Of a DNA stretch of 64,000 nt, positions 23,016 through 35,000 are shown piece after piece. This stretch comes from Ophiocordyceps camponoti-saundersi (nom. inval.). Its lineage: Eukaryota > Ascomycota > Sordariomycetes > Hypocreales > Ophiocordycipitaceae. Made by a program: the position numbers and the translations under genes. The notes under the pieces are model-generated. The model was not told where the DNA came from, searched no databases, and worked only from the letters and a program-made list of their open reading frames with translations. Location of the stretch: contig PDHQ01000026.1 in NCBI GenBank assembly GCA_003339415.1, forward strand, positions 124,001 to 188,000, in the 5' to 3' direction. How positions within the stretch are numbered: the first letter of the stretch is position 1; the number at the start of each line of letters is the position of its first letter.

Positions 23016-24382
23016 GGGGGAGCAGGGATCAGGGAGAAACATGAAGCGGGAATGTTACCACGACGATTGGCATGGTGGAAAACAAAGTCGTCGTTGATTT
23101 TCTCTTGGCTTAGTAGACGACGTTAAGGAGAGACTTTTTTTTAGAGAGAGAGGGTGAGAGAGAGAGACGGAGATCGGGAAGCATTCGATACTGGAGGAAA
23201 CCGAAGCGGGCTCAGTATGGTTTCTTGGCAATGGACCCTCAGCCGCCGGTTTCTTGGGATGCCAGGCGAGTCAGCGGAATTTCCCCCCTCAAGCTATGGA
23301 CGGGTTTTATGGCGTTGGAGCGGGAAGGCCAAGGGGGGAGAGGGGGGGCTTTTCGAGTCGCATGTATATTACCGGCTAGCGATGAAAGTCTTCCCTGAGG
23401 AGCGGGCGCGAAAGCAAAGCGCATAGTTTGTGTCCGAAGACGTGAGAGCGATGCCATATACACATAACAACTATCTAGGAGCAATAGTAGCAGTAGGCGA
23501 CCGTTGGTGGCATGTATGCCTGTGCGTGTATGTAAATTAAGGTCTTCGATATCAGAAACGGCTCTTCTGCGGGAAGGGCGGGGGCAGAGGGTGCTTGGTG
23601 TTACAACACATTGCTTGACGACGGTGATACTCTCTCTCTTGTACGAGGTTTGATGAGGACTGGCCAATGACGATGGCTTCCATTTAAATGGGAAGAAGAC
23701 TGACCTATCATATCATGAGGAGAGTAGAGGTATAGTTTAGTGACGCGTAACACGCCGTTATGTGGTGTTTTTTTTTCATCTTGTATTTGTCTCTATCTCT
23801 ATCTCCATCTCTGTATCTCTCTCTCTCACTCGCTATGTATGTGAGTGTTTCTCTCTCCGGGTTCCTGGGGATATGTGTGTCGATCTTTCAAGTTTCTCTC
23901 TCTTTGAGGCTGGAAAATGACGTTTCCAAGGGGAGAAGGAGAAAATGGACGAAGAAGAAAGAAGAAAATAAGAGAGGAAAGAAAATAGAAGAGGGAAAAG
24001 AAAGGAAGGAAGAGAAAAAGTAAAACGATGAGAAAGCAAAGTGAGCGATTTTGGGGCGCATGAGGCTTCTAGAAGACGGCGCGAGGCGCTGATGCAGGGG
24101 GCGACGCTCAGACTTCGATTTTGCAAGTTGAGGAGGGATTCGTTTGTTCACCGGTGATAATTCACGGTAACTACCTACCTATTTGGCGAAGGTGTATCCC
24201 GAAGAAGGAGATTTATCCCCTCCCCTGTGCTTAAGAAGAGAGAAGCGCCGAGCGAGCGGAAGTGTTTGAAAAGGGGGGGGGGCGAAGAAGACTTCAGTTG
24301 AAACCGGGAAAGATGGGCAACACGACGATCAACGTGGAGAAGTTCAGCCTCGGCTTACACGGCTTCTCTACGGATATAAGTA

Positions 24383-24413
<31 letters not shown>

Positions 24414-25661
24414 AAGAAGAAGAAGAAGAAGAAGAAGAAGAAGAAGAAGAAGAAGAAGAAGAAGAAGAAGAGCTAAGATGGAAAAGACAACCCCAAGGTC
24501 CAAGCGAAATTAAGGTCGAGGTAAAAATCTAGCGGTGAGTAATAATCTAACTCGACATCTACCTAGTAGTTATACATACCTAGATGGGGTAGTAGGTCGG
24601 CTTAACGAGAGGAGAAGGGGGAAGGGAAGAAGATGAGAGGGAGAGAGGGGAAAAGGGGGGAGAGGGAGAGGACCGTTCGCGCCCGATGAGGAGCCCGACG
24701 GAGGAGCCCGACGGTTTCCAAGAAAAAAGGAAAGAAGAGGGAGAAAAAGGAAGAGGCTGAAAAGAAAAGACGATAAACCATGCGGGCGATAGAACGTGGT
24801 ATTGTGCGTCTTGCTGGCTGTCTGAGGCTAGTTGGCTGCGGCTAAGGGTGGTTAGGTAGGTAGGTAGCTGTAGTTGGGCAGTCCTGTCAGGGACGGACGG
24901 CGGTTGGGAGATGGAGAGAGATGTATGACAAGTATAACGAAGGAGGATAATATGGGATCAAGATGAGTAAAGAGAGAGAAAGGGAGAGAGAGACGGGAGA
25001 GGAGCAAGAGGTGAGAAGTGTAAGACAGAGAGAGAGAGAAAGAGAGGGGGAGAGAGAGGGGGGGGGTAAGAGAGGAAGAGAGGTAGATACAGAGAGAGAG
25101 GGAGGTTGGCGATGGCTTCCAAGGCACACTCACGCACGCACATCCAAAAATGTAGCAGTATGTAAGCCGTGCGTACTCCGTACCTGACCTCTACCTGATC
25201 ACGGCAGCGAGACGACCTGGTACACATGCACCGATGACGCGAGCCGCGCGCGTACCCTTACCGGCTGCGTGCTGTAGTCTGAATGTCTACACATCTTCTC
25301 CTCTATACCTACCTACCTAGCTCGCCCGCTGTGCCGAGAACATGCCTACTGGTAGAAAGAGAGCTAGAGAGACAGAGCGATAGCGAGAGCGAGAGACAGG
25401 CGGGGGGAAACGAGGAGCTGAATAATAAAATCACACACCTCTCACTCTCTCTCTACCTCTCTCCATATCTCTCTCTCTCGCGCTTCCTCTCTTCCTCTCT
25501 TCCTCTCTTCTCATCTCCATGTCCTGCACGCACACTTCTCTTCCCCCCCTTCCCGTCTCTTCTCCTTACTCTTCTCCTCTTCTCTCTTCTCATCCCTCGG
25601 CATAGTATCCGTAGATCCATCCCCTTCGCGATATGCCGTGACCTAATCCTTACCCTCGGCC
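23016..25661. other. 2.6-kb simple-repeat spacer without supported genes
   Basis: The region is dominated by purine or pyrimidine strands: GA-rich around 23130-23170 and 24960-25110, CT-rich around 23785-23830 and 25437-25600, and a perfect AAG tract at 24384-24472. AGGTAGGT/TACCTACC clusters lie at about 24170, 24560, 24853 and 25307. The reading frames are repeat translations (poly-Arg, poly-Leu, Ser-Leu). The last part is the promoter and leader of the gene starting at 25662. Confidence 0.6.
24384..24472. repeat. (AAG)n trinucleotide tract, about 29 units
   Basis: An uninterrupted AAG/CTT microsatellite of about 89 bases. It is read as poly-Arg or poly-Leu by frames that should not be taken as genes. 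Confidence 0.95.
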
Positions 25662-26852
25662 ATGGACGACGACGGTCTTGACGGCCACCTTCTGGTCCCC
25701 CCTGATCGCACCCAGATCCTGGGCCGCGCTGCGTGGAAGGTCCGTCTGTCTCGTCTCCTTGCCCATTTCCATTCGACCCTCTAACTGGCTCCAAACATCA
25801 CAGTCGAGATACGTCGTCGTCGGCAGGCCGCCTTCTTCTTCGACGACTCCCGTCACTCCCAGGCCGCGTCGGGGCAGCTCTAGTTTTGCTCACAGTCTGA
25901 TTCCCGGCCGCGCTCTGCCCAAGCCTCTCGTCAGCTCGGACGGATACTGCCTTTCCGTCTACAAGACAAAGGTAAAGCATCACGGCCCAGAGGCGGAAAC
26001 GAAGAATCAGTCTCACAGCTCATGCCTGCTACAGGACCACGATGGCGACGACGAGCTCATCCAGCAATGGCCCCTTAGCTTCGTCCTGGACTGTCAAGTG
26101 CAGATGGTGACCAATCGAAAGCAGGGCCCTCTGCTGCCTACACTCGTCGTCACTCTCTCCGACCGAGACCGTCGTCGCAGGTCTACTCGCGCTGCGGGCT
26201 TCATCTCGGCCAATAAAGAGTCCGGCACGACGACGCTCTGGTTCCGCTCTCCCGATGATCGACCCCAGCCTGCACTGCACGATTGGGCCCGCTTCATATT
26301 GTCAGCCAAGGGTGCCGATAGCACCTCGTACGACAACTGCCCACGTCCCGTCAGCCGCGGCCAAGCTCACAGGAGCTCGACGGCCACCCAGTCGACTCCT
26401 CCGGCCACCTTCAGCTCCGAGTCGCCCAGTCTGCGTTCCAACCCCAGCGACATTTCCTCGCCATCCAGCCACAATTTTGCTTCGCAGAAGATGCCCTTTT
26501 CCGTTCCCGAGCAGCACTACACTACCGTCGACGAGTACGGCAACGAGCTCATCCAAGGCTGCGTCAGCCCACGACCCGGTCACGCCAGCTTCGGCGGTGA
26601 TGCTTCCGTCTGCCATGCCTTCTCGCCGCCCGCCCCGGGAGAGACTCTTCTCGATCGCGCCTTTCAGCTGGGCAAGATACCGGGCGCCGAAATCTACATC
26701 CCCGGTCAGGAGAACTTGAGCTCCATTGCCAGGTTTGACGCTCTCATGCGCGAGAAGGAAGAAAGGCGGAGACGGGAGGAAGCGGCCGGCGCGACGGCTA
26801 TGCGCAGCGCCTTTGACGAAGACGACAGCTCCGACGATGACGATGATGATGA

Positions 26853-26897
<45 letters not shown>

Positions 26898-27243
26898 AGA
26901 TGATGACCAAGACGAAGATGATGATCAAGATGAAGAGGACGAATCGGACGATGCAGCCTCCGTCACCGCCGACAACGTTGCTCCATTACCGCTCAATGCC
27001 CAGCGAGCCCTGGCCTACATGGCAAGCCGCCACGACCCGCCGAGCGACAAGCCGGCGTCACGCAGTCACGTCAGCCTCCATTCGACCGCGACGGCGATAC
27101 CCTTCGCCTCCCCACGCGCAGCCCCCGCGCCGCCCCCGCGCCCCCGCACCGCTCAGGCCCAGACCCGTCCCCGTTTGGACGGTAGGACCTATAGCAGTGC
27201 TGGCCGCATTGTCGATGGGGCCCAGAAGGCGGGCAAGGCTTGA
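25662..27243 (+). CDS. Conserved fungal protein with PH-like N-terminus and poly-Asp tract
   Basis: Three exons (25662-25739, 25804-25971, 26035-27243) around 64- and 63-bp introns give 484 residues. The start MDDDGLDGHLLVPPDRTQILGRAAWK joins SRYVVVGRP, then LSVYKTK, then a strand-rich region with LDCQVQMVTNRKQGPLLPTLVVTLSD and TTTLWFRSPDD. The strand pattern resembles a PH domain, which is an inference. The middle is Ser/Pro-rich with a conserved-looking block around EYGNELIQGC and GETLLDRAFQLGKIPGAEIYIPGQ. A charged helix (MREKEERRRREEAA) leads into about 45 nearly pure Asp/Glu residues (about 345-390). The tail is Pro/Arg-rich and basic. Molecular function is unknown; the acidic tract followed by a basic tail suggests chaperone- or chromatin-like electrostatic binding, but that is speculation. 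Confidence 0.8.
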
Positions 27244-27860
27244 CTGGATCCAAGTTTCGGCTGTGCTACCATAGTCTCTCTCTCGCATATGTACATGTGT
27301 CTTTTCTTACGGTCAACTACAAGGCTTTTCTTTCCCCTTCCTTGGCTTGATTTTCTGGGGAGTGGCGTTTCGTGTTGTCGGATCGGTGCGAGGTAAGGCG
27401 AAGAAGCCCTTGTTTTTTTGTATCTCGGTGGAAATCTAGCTTACCTACCATGTTTTGTATCGGAGCATCTTTGTCGTTTCCTTCTTCCCTTTCTGTTCTT
27501 TATGGGCAACTGGGATACGGTGCCTGGGTTGGCGACTTGGGCAACTCACGGGCGTTTACGCAACTACCTACCTACCTACCTACTCAAAGGTACGCATGCC
27601 TATATACATACACGTTTATAGATGGGGAGGTAGGTGGTCGGTATGCAACATCACCTCCATTCTGGCACTTTGCTATTCCACCTGCATCCATCAACGTGAG
27701 AAGGGGAAGAAGAAAAACCATCACTTCCCTCCATCATCCATTTGGCATCTAATGAGGAAAATATCCGTCTGAGAGTCCCTCCCGCAAATCCTCGTCCTTA
27801 TTTGTCGTACACGCTTTGAACCCACATGCTAGAATTCGTATTTCCCCCCCCCCCCCACGT
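27244..27860. other. Convergent 3' spacer
   Basis: Both flanking genes end here. It contains a TACCTACCTACCTAC run at about 27566-27581 and a poly-C tract at about 27845-27856. No gene is supported. Confidence 0.6.
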
Positions 27861-30800
27861 CTAACCTAGATACTGCGCTATAGCGGCCTGCATCTCGGGC
27901 GTCAGACGCGAGGAGACGAAGCCCTCGATGGCACCTCCGTGTCTCGTATTGGCGGCTGCCATGTACCGCTTGACCCAGGAGGTGACGTCAGTGATGTCGG
28001 CGAAGGGGTCTCTGGTAGCGGGCTTGCAGGTGTTGAGGGCGGTAAAGGTGAGGCCGAAGCCGATGTCGTCTACGGAAGCCTCGGTGATGATCTCGCCCCC
28101 TGAGCCCTTTGCGACGACGGGCGGATTGGTCAGCAGCGAGAGCAGGATCCTGCAGGTGCTGGCCCAGCCCTTTGCGAACTTGTGGGCGAAGGCCTGCGAG
28201 TCGCAGAGCGTCTTGGTCAGCGACACCACCGCCAGCTTGCGGTCTACCGGCTTGGCTAGCTTCTCCGTCTCGGCCAGCACGAGCGCGGGGTAGACCTGGG
28301 TGAAGGCCCTTTCGTCCACCTGGTCCGAGTGCTTGATGAAGTAGTCGGCTCCGAAGCCGTCCTCCAGCTTGGCGCTGACGAGGTGGTAGAAGCGCACGAA
28401 TCGCAGCTTGAGGGAGTCGGGCGGCGTCGCCTGAAGCTTTCTGTACAGCAGCTGAATGATTGTGTCAAAGTACTTGTCCAGGGTTTTCCTGCCGTAACAC
28501 GGAGAATGTCAGCGTCCTTCCTTGGGTCGAGACAGAAGAAAAGGTGGGAAGCGAAGGAGGAATTGGTTTGTTTCAAGAAACTCACGCATCAAAAGACTGC
28601 ACGACGGTGTCCAGAATATCAAAGGCCAGCAGCTCTGACTTCTTGCCGCCCAGCAGCTTCTGGAAGATGCCGAGAACCGGTTCCAGCTGGTTCTCCTCGA
28701 CAATCACCTTGGACGCCCTAGGAATCACCGCCGACAGCAGACGCGTGCAGGCCGGCACGTTGCCTCGCGTCTCCCAAAGGGGCGCCGCCATCAGCGGAGC
28801 TAGGAGAGCCTTGAAATTGTCCGACAAGCCTTCCGTCGGCGACGACTCCAGCAACTGCGCCAGAATCTGGAAGATATAGGGCAGAAACTCTGGCAACACG
28901 TCAGCGTACTCACCAAAGAATACAAACCACCAGCGAGGAACCCTTCCGGTCATCCACCACAACGTACCAGTCACGTCTTCCATCAGGATTCTCTGAAACG
29001 GCTCCCACAGCTTCTCATTGAACAGCGCCTCGCTCGACCCGGAGCAGTAGCGGACCAGCGCACCCATGGCCTCGAAGTGATAGTAGTAAAACCGCGGGTT
29101 GCTCGGGTTTTGCTTCATGACGTTGGTGATGAGCACCAGGTGGGTCAGAACATTCTCCAGCATCGGCGAGGCCCCGTCCTTGAGGACAATCAGGATCCGC
29201 ATCACGCATCGCATCAGGAACTCGTTTTCCTGCAGCTTCGGCGGGCTTGTGTCTTGCTCTATCAGCTTGAAGAGGTGAGACAAGAGGTCTTTGGCAAACG
29301 GCTCTATGTCCGCTCTAGTAAACACTTGGTTGCCGGCGTCATCGGACAAGTAAAGCACACGCTCCACTGCAGTGGCAGCGTACGTGTATACGACGTAGTT
29401 GGGTGAGTTGAGGTTCTGGATGAGCGGGCCCAGCGCAAGCTTCCACTGCTCCTTGGAAAGCTGGCTGCGGAAGGTGTAGAGATACTTGATAGCGTCAACT
29501 TTGGAGATGGGCGCAACCTGGTCACCCATCAGATCCGCGGCAATGTGCTGCTCGAAGAAGCTGACGACGTCGAGAAGCGGGTTGACCGTCTTGACACCCT
29601 GCGCGGCCGTCACCGCGCCCTTGGCCGCGACGGACATGAAGAGGTAGACGGCCGTGTCTTTGCTCTTCCATCCGGTATTTCCCTCCACGAGGTAGTGGTT
29701 CATGTACTTGATGACGATACCGGTGACGAGGTTCTCGTATTTGCTCAGTAGCGCTCCGACCAAGTCCGTCGCCGATCGCCGCCTGGAATCGCTGTCTGAA
29801 CCTTCGAGATCGCGCCGGATAAACTCGATGGGTTCGTCTTCGAACATTTCGATGTCCGACTCTCTTAAGGCGACGTTGGGAAGGATCACCTTCTCGACAA
29901 TCTCATTGAGCACTTGGCTGTCGTCGAACTTTGATGAGTGCTGTGGAGTCTTGGCAACAGCAGTAAGGAAGTGTAGCGCCTTGCTGACGAAGTTGTCGTA
30001 CTTTGTTTCGGGCCCAGTCGATGACAGTAGCTCCCACACGCTCTTTATGAAGGGATCGGAATATTTGAAGAAATCGTCGTCGTATCTGAGCGTGAGGAGC
30101 TCGAGGAGGCCGCAAATATCCGCCCTGACGGTCAAAAGAGTGCCGGCCTCGCTGTCATCGTCCGTCTCCAGCAGTGGGTTGTTATACGTCAGGTACTTGT
30201 GCAGCAGCAGCGAGATATTTCCGAGGTTATCCTCGAATATGGGAGGCAAGTCATGCGAGGACATGTCATAGATGATCTCAACCTGAAGACGCAACGTCTC
30301 AAACCAGAGCTGAAGCGCCTCTTTATTGTCCTTGTTTTCCGCAATCTTGCCGTCGGTGTTCTATAGGCGCAGTCTTGTTAGCTTGAGGCTCAAAAACTGG
30401 GCGCGAAAACTTACGACGAGTAGCTGGACAAAAGGCTCTCCAAATGTGGCAATGACGTGGTTGATCTCGGTGTAGAGCTGGTCGCTGCGCAGAAGCGGCC
30501 GCCAGCGAGCGAAGATGGAGTGGGCTACTTCGAGGACGCCGACGTTAATCTTGGGATCGGAAACGGAAAACCTGCTGACGAGGTCCTGCGCAAGGGAAGA
30601 AGCCAGTTAGCCAAGAGCCGGGGACGGGATTGCTTTCGCAGCCTCACCTCAGTGAGGGTATGCCATCGCTCCCAAAAGTCGGAGTCAGCGATGATGGCGA
30701 TAGTCTCGCCTAGCTGGCTCTGAACGTTGGAAGGACACGATATCATGAGGCCGATAAGGCGGTCTTTGATGGTTTGAACCTCATCCCCGGGAAGCTTATA

Positions 30801-31155
30801 GAGGCCATCTTCGTCCTAAGAACAACATAAGAGTGAGCTTCGTCGGCCGACGGAGTTCGATTTCGGGGACGCACCACATAGTTGGAACGGATGAAGTTCT
30901 TGAAGGCCAAAGCCGCGGAGAGTCGGGTGGTGGAAGGGAGCGAATCGGAGCTGACGATGTTGAGAAGGCTCAAAGAGTACTGCGGTCTAGTCGCCTCTTG
31001 CTTCAGAGCTGCCTCGGCTGTGATGAAGTATGAGAAAGCGAGGAAATGCGCGGGGGGGGGAGAGAGAGAGAGAGTTGAGACTTACCCTTTCTGTGCTGGG
31101 AAGGGTTCAGAGTTGCGTCCAACAACTGGGCAATATGCCCAATGTCGGCCGCCAT
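27861..31155 (-). CDS. cse1: Exportin-2 / importin-alpha re-exporter Cse1
   Basis: Six exons (31155-31086, 31017-30875, 30815-30648, 30585-30415, 30360-28586, 28488-27861), with introns of 68, 59, 62, 54 and 97 bp, give 984 residues (yeast Cse1 960). Cse1/CAS is the RanGTP-dependent karyopherin that returns importin-alpha to the cytoplasm. The spliced N-terminus, MAADIGHIAQLLDATLNPSQ then KAEAALKQEATRPQYSLSLL, then AALAFKNFIRSNYV joined to DEDGLYKLPGDEV, is the importin-beta N-terminal repeat. The long fifth exon carries the HEAT repeats, including DDDFFKYSDPFIKSVWELL and an acidic EMFEDEPIEFIRRDLEGSDSDSRRR loop typical of Cse1. The C-terminus LTPEMQAAIAQYLG is normal. All splice junctions keep family residues. 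The gene is divergent from tsc2. Confidence 0.96.
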
Positions 31156-32072
31156 CACGAAGGACTGTCTCGACGAAAAGACTGAGGCGACGAGAGAGAG
31201 CCTTGGGGCAGAGACGATGCTTGTGGGCGTGTTTACGCGTGTTTCTGCGTTTTCCCTGTTGTTTGCAAAGCCCCCTCCAAAGCTCGCCTCTCGTAATAAT
31301 CCTTTCATCAAGGCCTGATCGAGGGTACGTACCTCTGCGACGCGGGTGCCGGTGCCCGGGAGGAATAAAGTGGGGGCCGCGGCAAACTCCCAGCCTGCCA
31401 GCGCCAGCCTGCCAGGAACATCCCGTATCACGTGCAGCAGCTCTAGCGGGGCGGGGTGCAAGGCTTAGTGCTAAAATGCTCACCTAAAGTCCACCTAAAG
31501 TGCCTAAAATCCCCTGGAGCTGCCTTAGTCATGCGGGTGACGCCCCTCCACCATCGACCTCGCCAATCGATCTGCGAGCCGCAGACAACCTCCAGCCTTG
31601 GCGGCCAGTCAGTCACCTTTCAGGCGTTCAGGCTTTCTATTGTTTCTGCGATCCTGCCTTCAGCATCACTCTCTCCAAGGTTCCTTCTCTTTCCTTCGTT
31701 CGAACACGCCTCAGCGGCTACCTACACGCCCTGCCAGCTACGAGCCGGGCAAGCTATCGATTCCGAACCGTTCATTCCAAATTCAACTCTCGACTTCTAT
31801 TCTCACCATTTGCAACTTCATGCCCACAAGGGGCAGAAAAAAATCCAAAGGCTCAACTTGGCTGTCACGAACGTCTGGAGAATCTTGTCAGGGGCATATC
31901 TCGGCCTCGTACTCTCCTCCGCCGTTCGAGCCCATGTTGTCTTGACGGCCTTGCTCCCCCCGGTAAAACTCGTCACCAAAACTCACATTCTCGGTCTTGA
32001 ATCCCCCACTTACCACTCCCTCTTCAGAGGCTACTCTCGGCTGTGAAAACTACGAAATAGTCAGCCGAGCAC
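31156..32072. promoter_or_regulatory. Divergent promoter region, cse1 / tsc2
   Basis: A 917-bp spacer. ACGCGT lies at 31235-31240, about 80 bases upstream of the cse1 start. Short direct repeats (CACCTAAAGTGCC-like) lie near 31480-31510. A 196-codon open frame at 31456-32046 has no recognisable domain and is probably the tsc2 leader. Confidence 0.5.
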
Positions 32073-35000
32073 ATGTCCCGGCAGACTGAAGATGAAATTT
32101 CGTCGCCCAGCTCGGCACGCCAAGGTGGCTTCAGTAACGTCTTTCGCACTTTGACAATTTCCAGAGGTGACAGGTCGCTGCACCATCTTCCATCAACTGC
32201 GTCACCGCCGAGAGCCGACTTCGCCAATGCCAGTTCTTCGATCGCTCATGAGCTATCGACCAATCATATGGACGCCTTGGAGCTACTCAAGAGTCATGTT
32301 TCCAGCGATCGAATTTCTGCCGCCGGCACCCTCAAGTACGCCATATCCGAGTATCCAGTGAACTCTGTTCTCGACATCTGGTACGCCGCCAGAGACATGA
32401 TTGAGCCCGCCAACTCGGCTGCCATGCGGACGGCAGGCTGGGAACTGTTGACGGAGTGCGCCAAGCATCCTTCTTCTACAGATCTGGAACGCAGGGAGTA
32501 TTTCCAGACCTTGACTGCGACCGCGAACCAAGAAGATTTTCATCTTCAGCTCGCCGCCATGGTCGACCTCACGAACCACGGCCGCGCCGTCACGGGCTTC
32601 GGCTACGATCTCGTCCCGCTCTTGACAAATTGGCTTCAAGTATCCTACAAGGCGGCACGCAGAGCTCGAAGGAACGCGCAGGCAACACGGGGTCAGACAA
32701 GCACCTCCAGGGGAAGAGCGGCCGCATCGGGCGAGGAGAAGAACCTGACGCAGCTCTTTCAGTTCTTTTACGACGTCATCAAGTTCAGCTTCAACAATGC
32801 AAGCGAAGACTCTGTTACGGAGCTTCTCGACAGCCTTCTGGCCATCTGCATGAACACGAGCGTGGAAGACGACCTTCGGTCCTGCATCAGCATTCTCGAT
32901 GCCATCGTGACCTTCGGGGCGATTCCTCCTCATAAGCTCAAGGACTGCGTTCAGGTGCTTGCTTCCATATTCTTCATGGTGCCCGCCTTGCAGAAGAAGT
33001 CGTGGCACAACATTGGAAATCTATGCAAATCTCACAATGGCCAAGCCGTCGTCCGCGTCATGCTAGACATCCTCCGCAACCGTCCCACTGATGCTCTGGG
33101 TGACAAGGACACGAGCAGAGAAGTTAAAGGCTCGCTGGCGGTGCTACAAAAGCTTCTGTCCAAGTCGGCGGAGAAGGGCTATCCAACTGTGCCTTACGCG
33201 CCGCTCGTTGATGGCCTCTCCAACACTCTGAAAGCATCCGGCTCCCCGCGAGTCTATGTTGCACTGCTCCAGTTAATCAACTCCCTGTTCGATGATGGGC
33301 ACGGGAACACCCACCGCTTGCTCGTAGACGAAGACTGGTCGGGCTGCCTCGAGGTGGCAGCCGAGTGTGGGAAGAGGCTCAATGGCGATTCAGAGAGGAA
33401 AAGAGGCAGCAGTCCTGCAAGGGACGAAGCTCCGGAGTCTGTGCTTGAACGTGAGCTCCTCAAGCTAATCAGCCGGCTCGACAGCATTGTCAAAAACAGG
33501 TCGGGTGCCTTTGTCCCTCGGGAAAGCGTCATTAGATTCTTCGCCGAGGTGCACTCGCTTCTTCCAGACGTGACGGTGAGGACGGTATTAGACTACTTTC
33601 AGGAGTTTCGATGCTGTTCCCCTTCTGACCTCCGTTGGGAAGAGAATCTGTCGTTGGTCCTAGAGGCCTTCTTCAGTAACCGCCAGCTCAGCTCCGAAAC
33701 GCGACTTCGAGCCTTGCAAACCACCATGGACGCATATGAGATCGTTGACCTTGTCGGCGACGGTGCCGAGCAGAACCTCATCCCACGCCTGGCTGAGAGC
33801 GTCCTGCGAAACGTGTCCGAAGAGACGGACTTGTCGGTGCTGGAGGCAATCATGGCCCTCATGACCTCGGTAGTGGCCTCATGCGACATGGAATTGTTCG
33901 ACTACGTCGTTGACAAACTACGAGAGATCGTCGTGAACGATCGGCTGAAGTCACCTATATCGTTCCCACCGACACCTGCAGCCCAGTCGCCCTGTCCTTC
34001 TGGCTTGCCGTCTTCTCCTTCGGACCAGTCGCCATCCAACATCGTAACGCGGGGCTACGTCAAGATGTTTCTTCGCGTGATTAACTCGCGCGGTGAGAAG
34101 AGCGTCCGGCTGTTCAACGCCCTCGTCAGCATCGCCAGAGCTGGCCACTGCGAAGTCGACGCTCGGCTCATGGCGATGAAGCTACTGTTTCGACTGCGTG
34201 CGGATTGGGCTAACCGGGTTTTCGTTACTGATGATGCCGAGCACAACTTCCTGGCTAACGCCATGTGCCGCACGGAGGCGTCCATTGCCAAGAAGCAGGC
34301 TGAAGAGACGGCCCAGCCCCTGAGGCTGTCGAAAAGCGAACACGTAGCGCAGTCGCGCTCATCGCGCGGGATTTCGTTCGGTCAAGGACCGACGCACGAC
34401 AGGAGCATCCCGGTCCGCACCCCGAGCGGCGCCAAAAGCGGGCAACAAAAGTATTGCCAGATGTGGAGCTATCCCGATGCTGCCGCTCTACCAGAGGCGG
34501 TCCCCAAGCTCATCAGTCCCATCCTGGTATCCCGAGTATCTCCTGCCAGAGAGGCGACCGAAGGCACCAATTATGAGGTTAAAGCTGTCCGGGCCTCTGC
34601 GCTCAACATGTCTGCCTGGCTCAACGCCGTCCTGGTCGTTCTCCAGGGTAGCGACTGGGAGGTGTACAGCTTTGTCCTCGTACACTTACCTTCGCAGCTC
34701 AGCAATCATGCCATCTTCAGGGGTGCGATCCCCGAGATTCAAGAACTCCGGAGATTGATATGCGAGCAGATCCGAACGAACGGCTTCCAGGAGCCGCCGT
34801 TTGTCTCAGGACTTCGTCGAGCCGATGTGGCGATTTGTCTCTTCCATAGCTTGACTATGATTTTAAGCTATCACGAGCATTTCTCCAAGACCGACGAGGA
34901 TGAAATCGTCAAGACGTTTGCCTACGGAATCGCGACTTGGGAGCGGACTGCCAAGTATTGCATCCACTCGCTGTCCATCTGCTGCCACGAACTTCCGCTT

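Noticed and set aside
24262..24513. Open frame with about 30 Arg (or Leu on the other strand)
   Set aside because: It is the translation of an (AAG)n microsatellite.
31456..32046. 196-codon open frame before tsc2
   Set aside because: No domain, no splice support, and it occupies the tsc2 promoter/leader.
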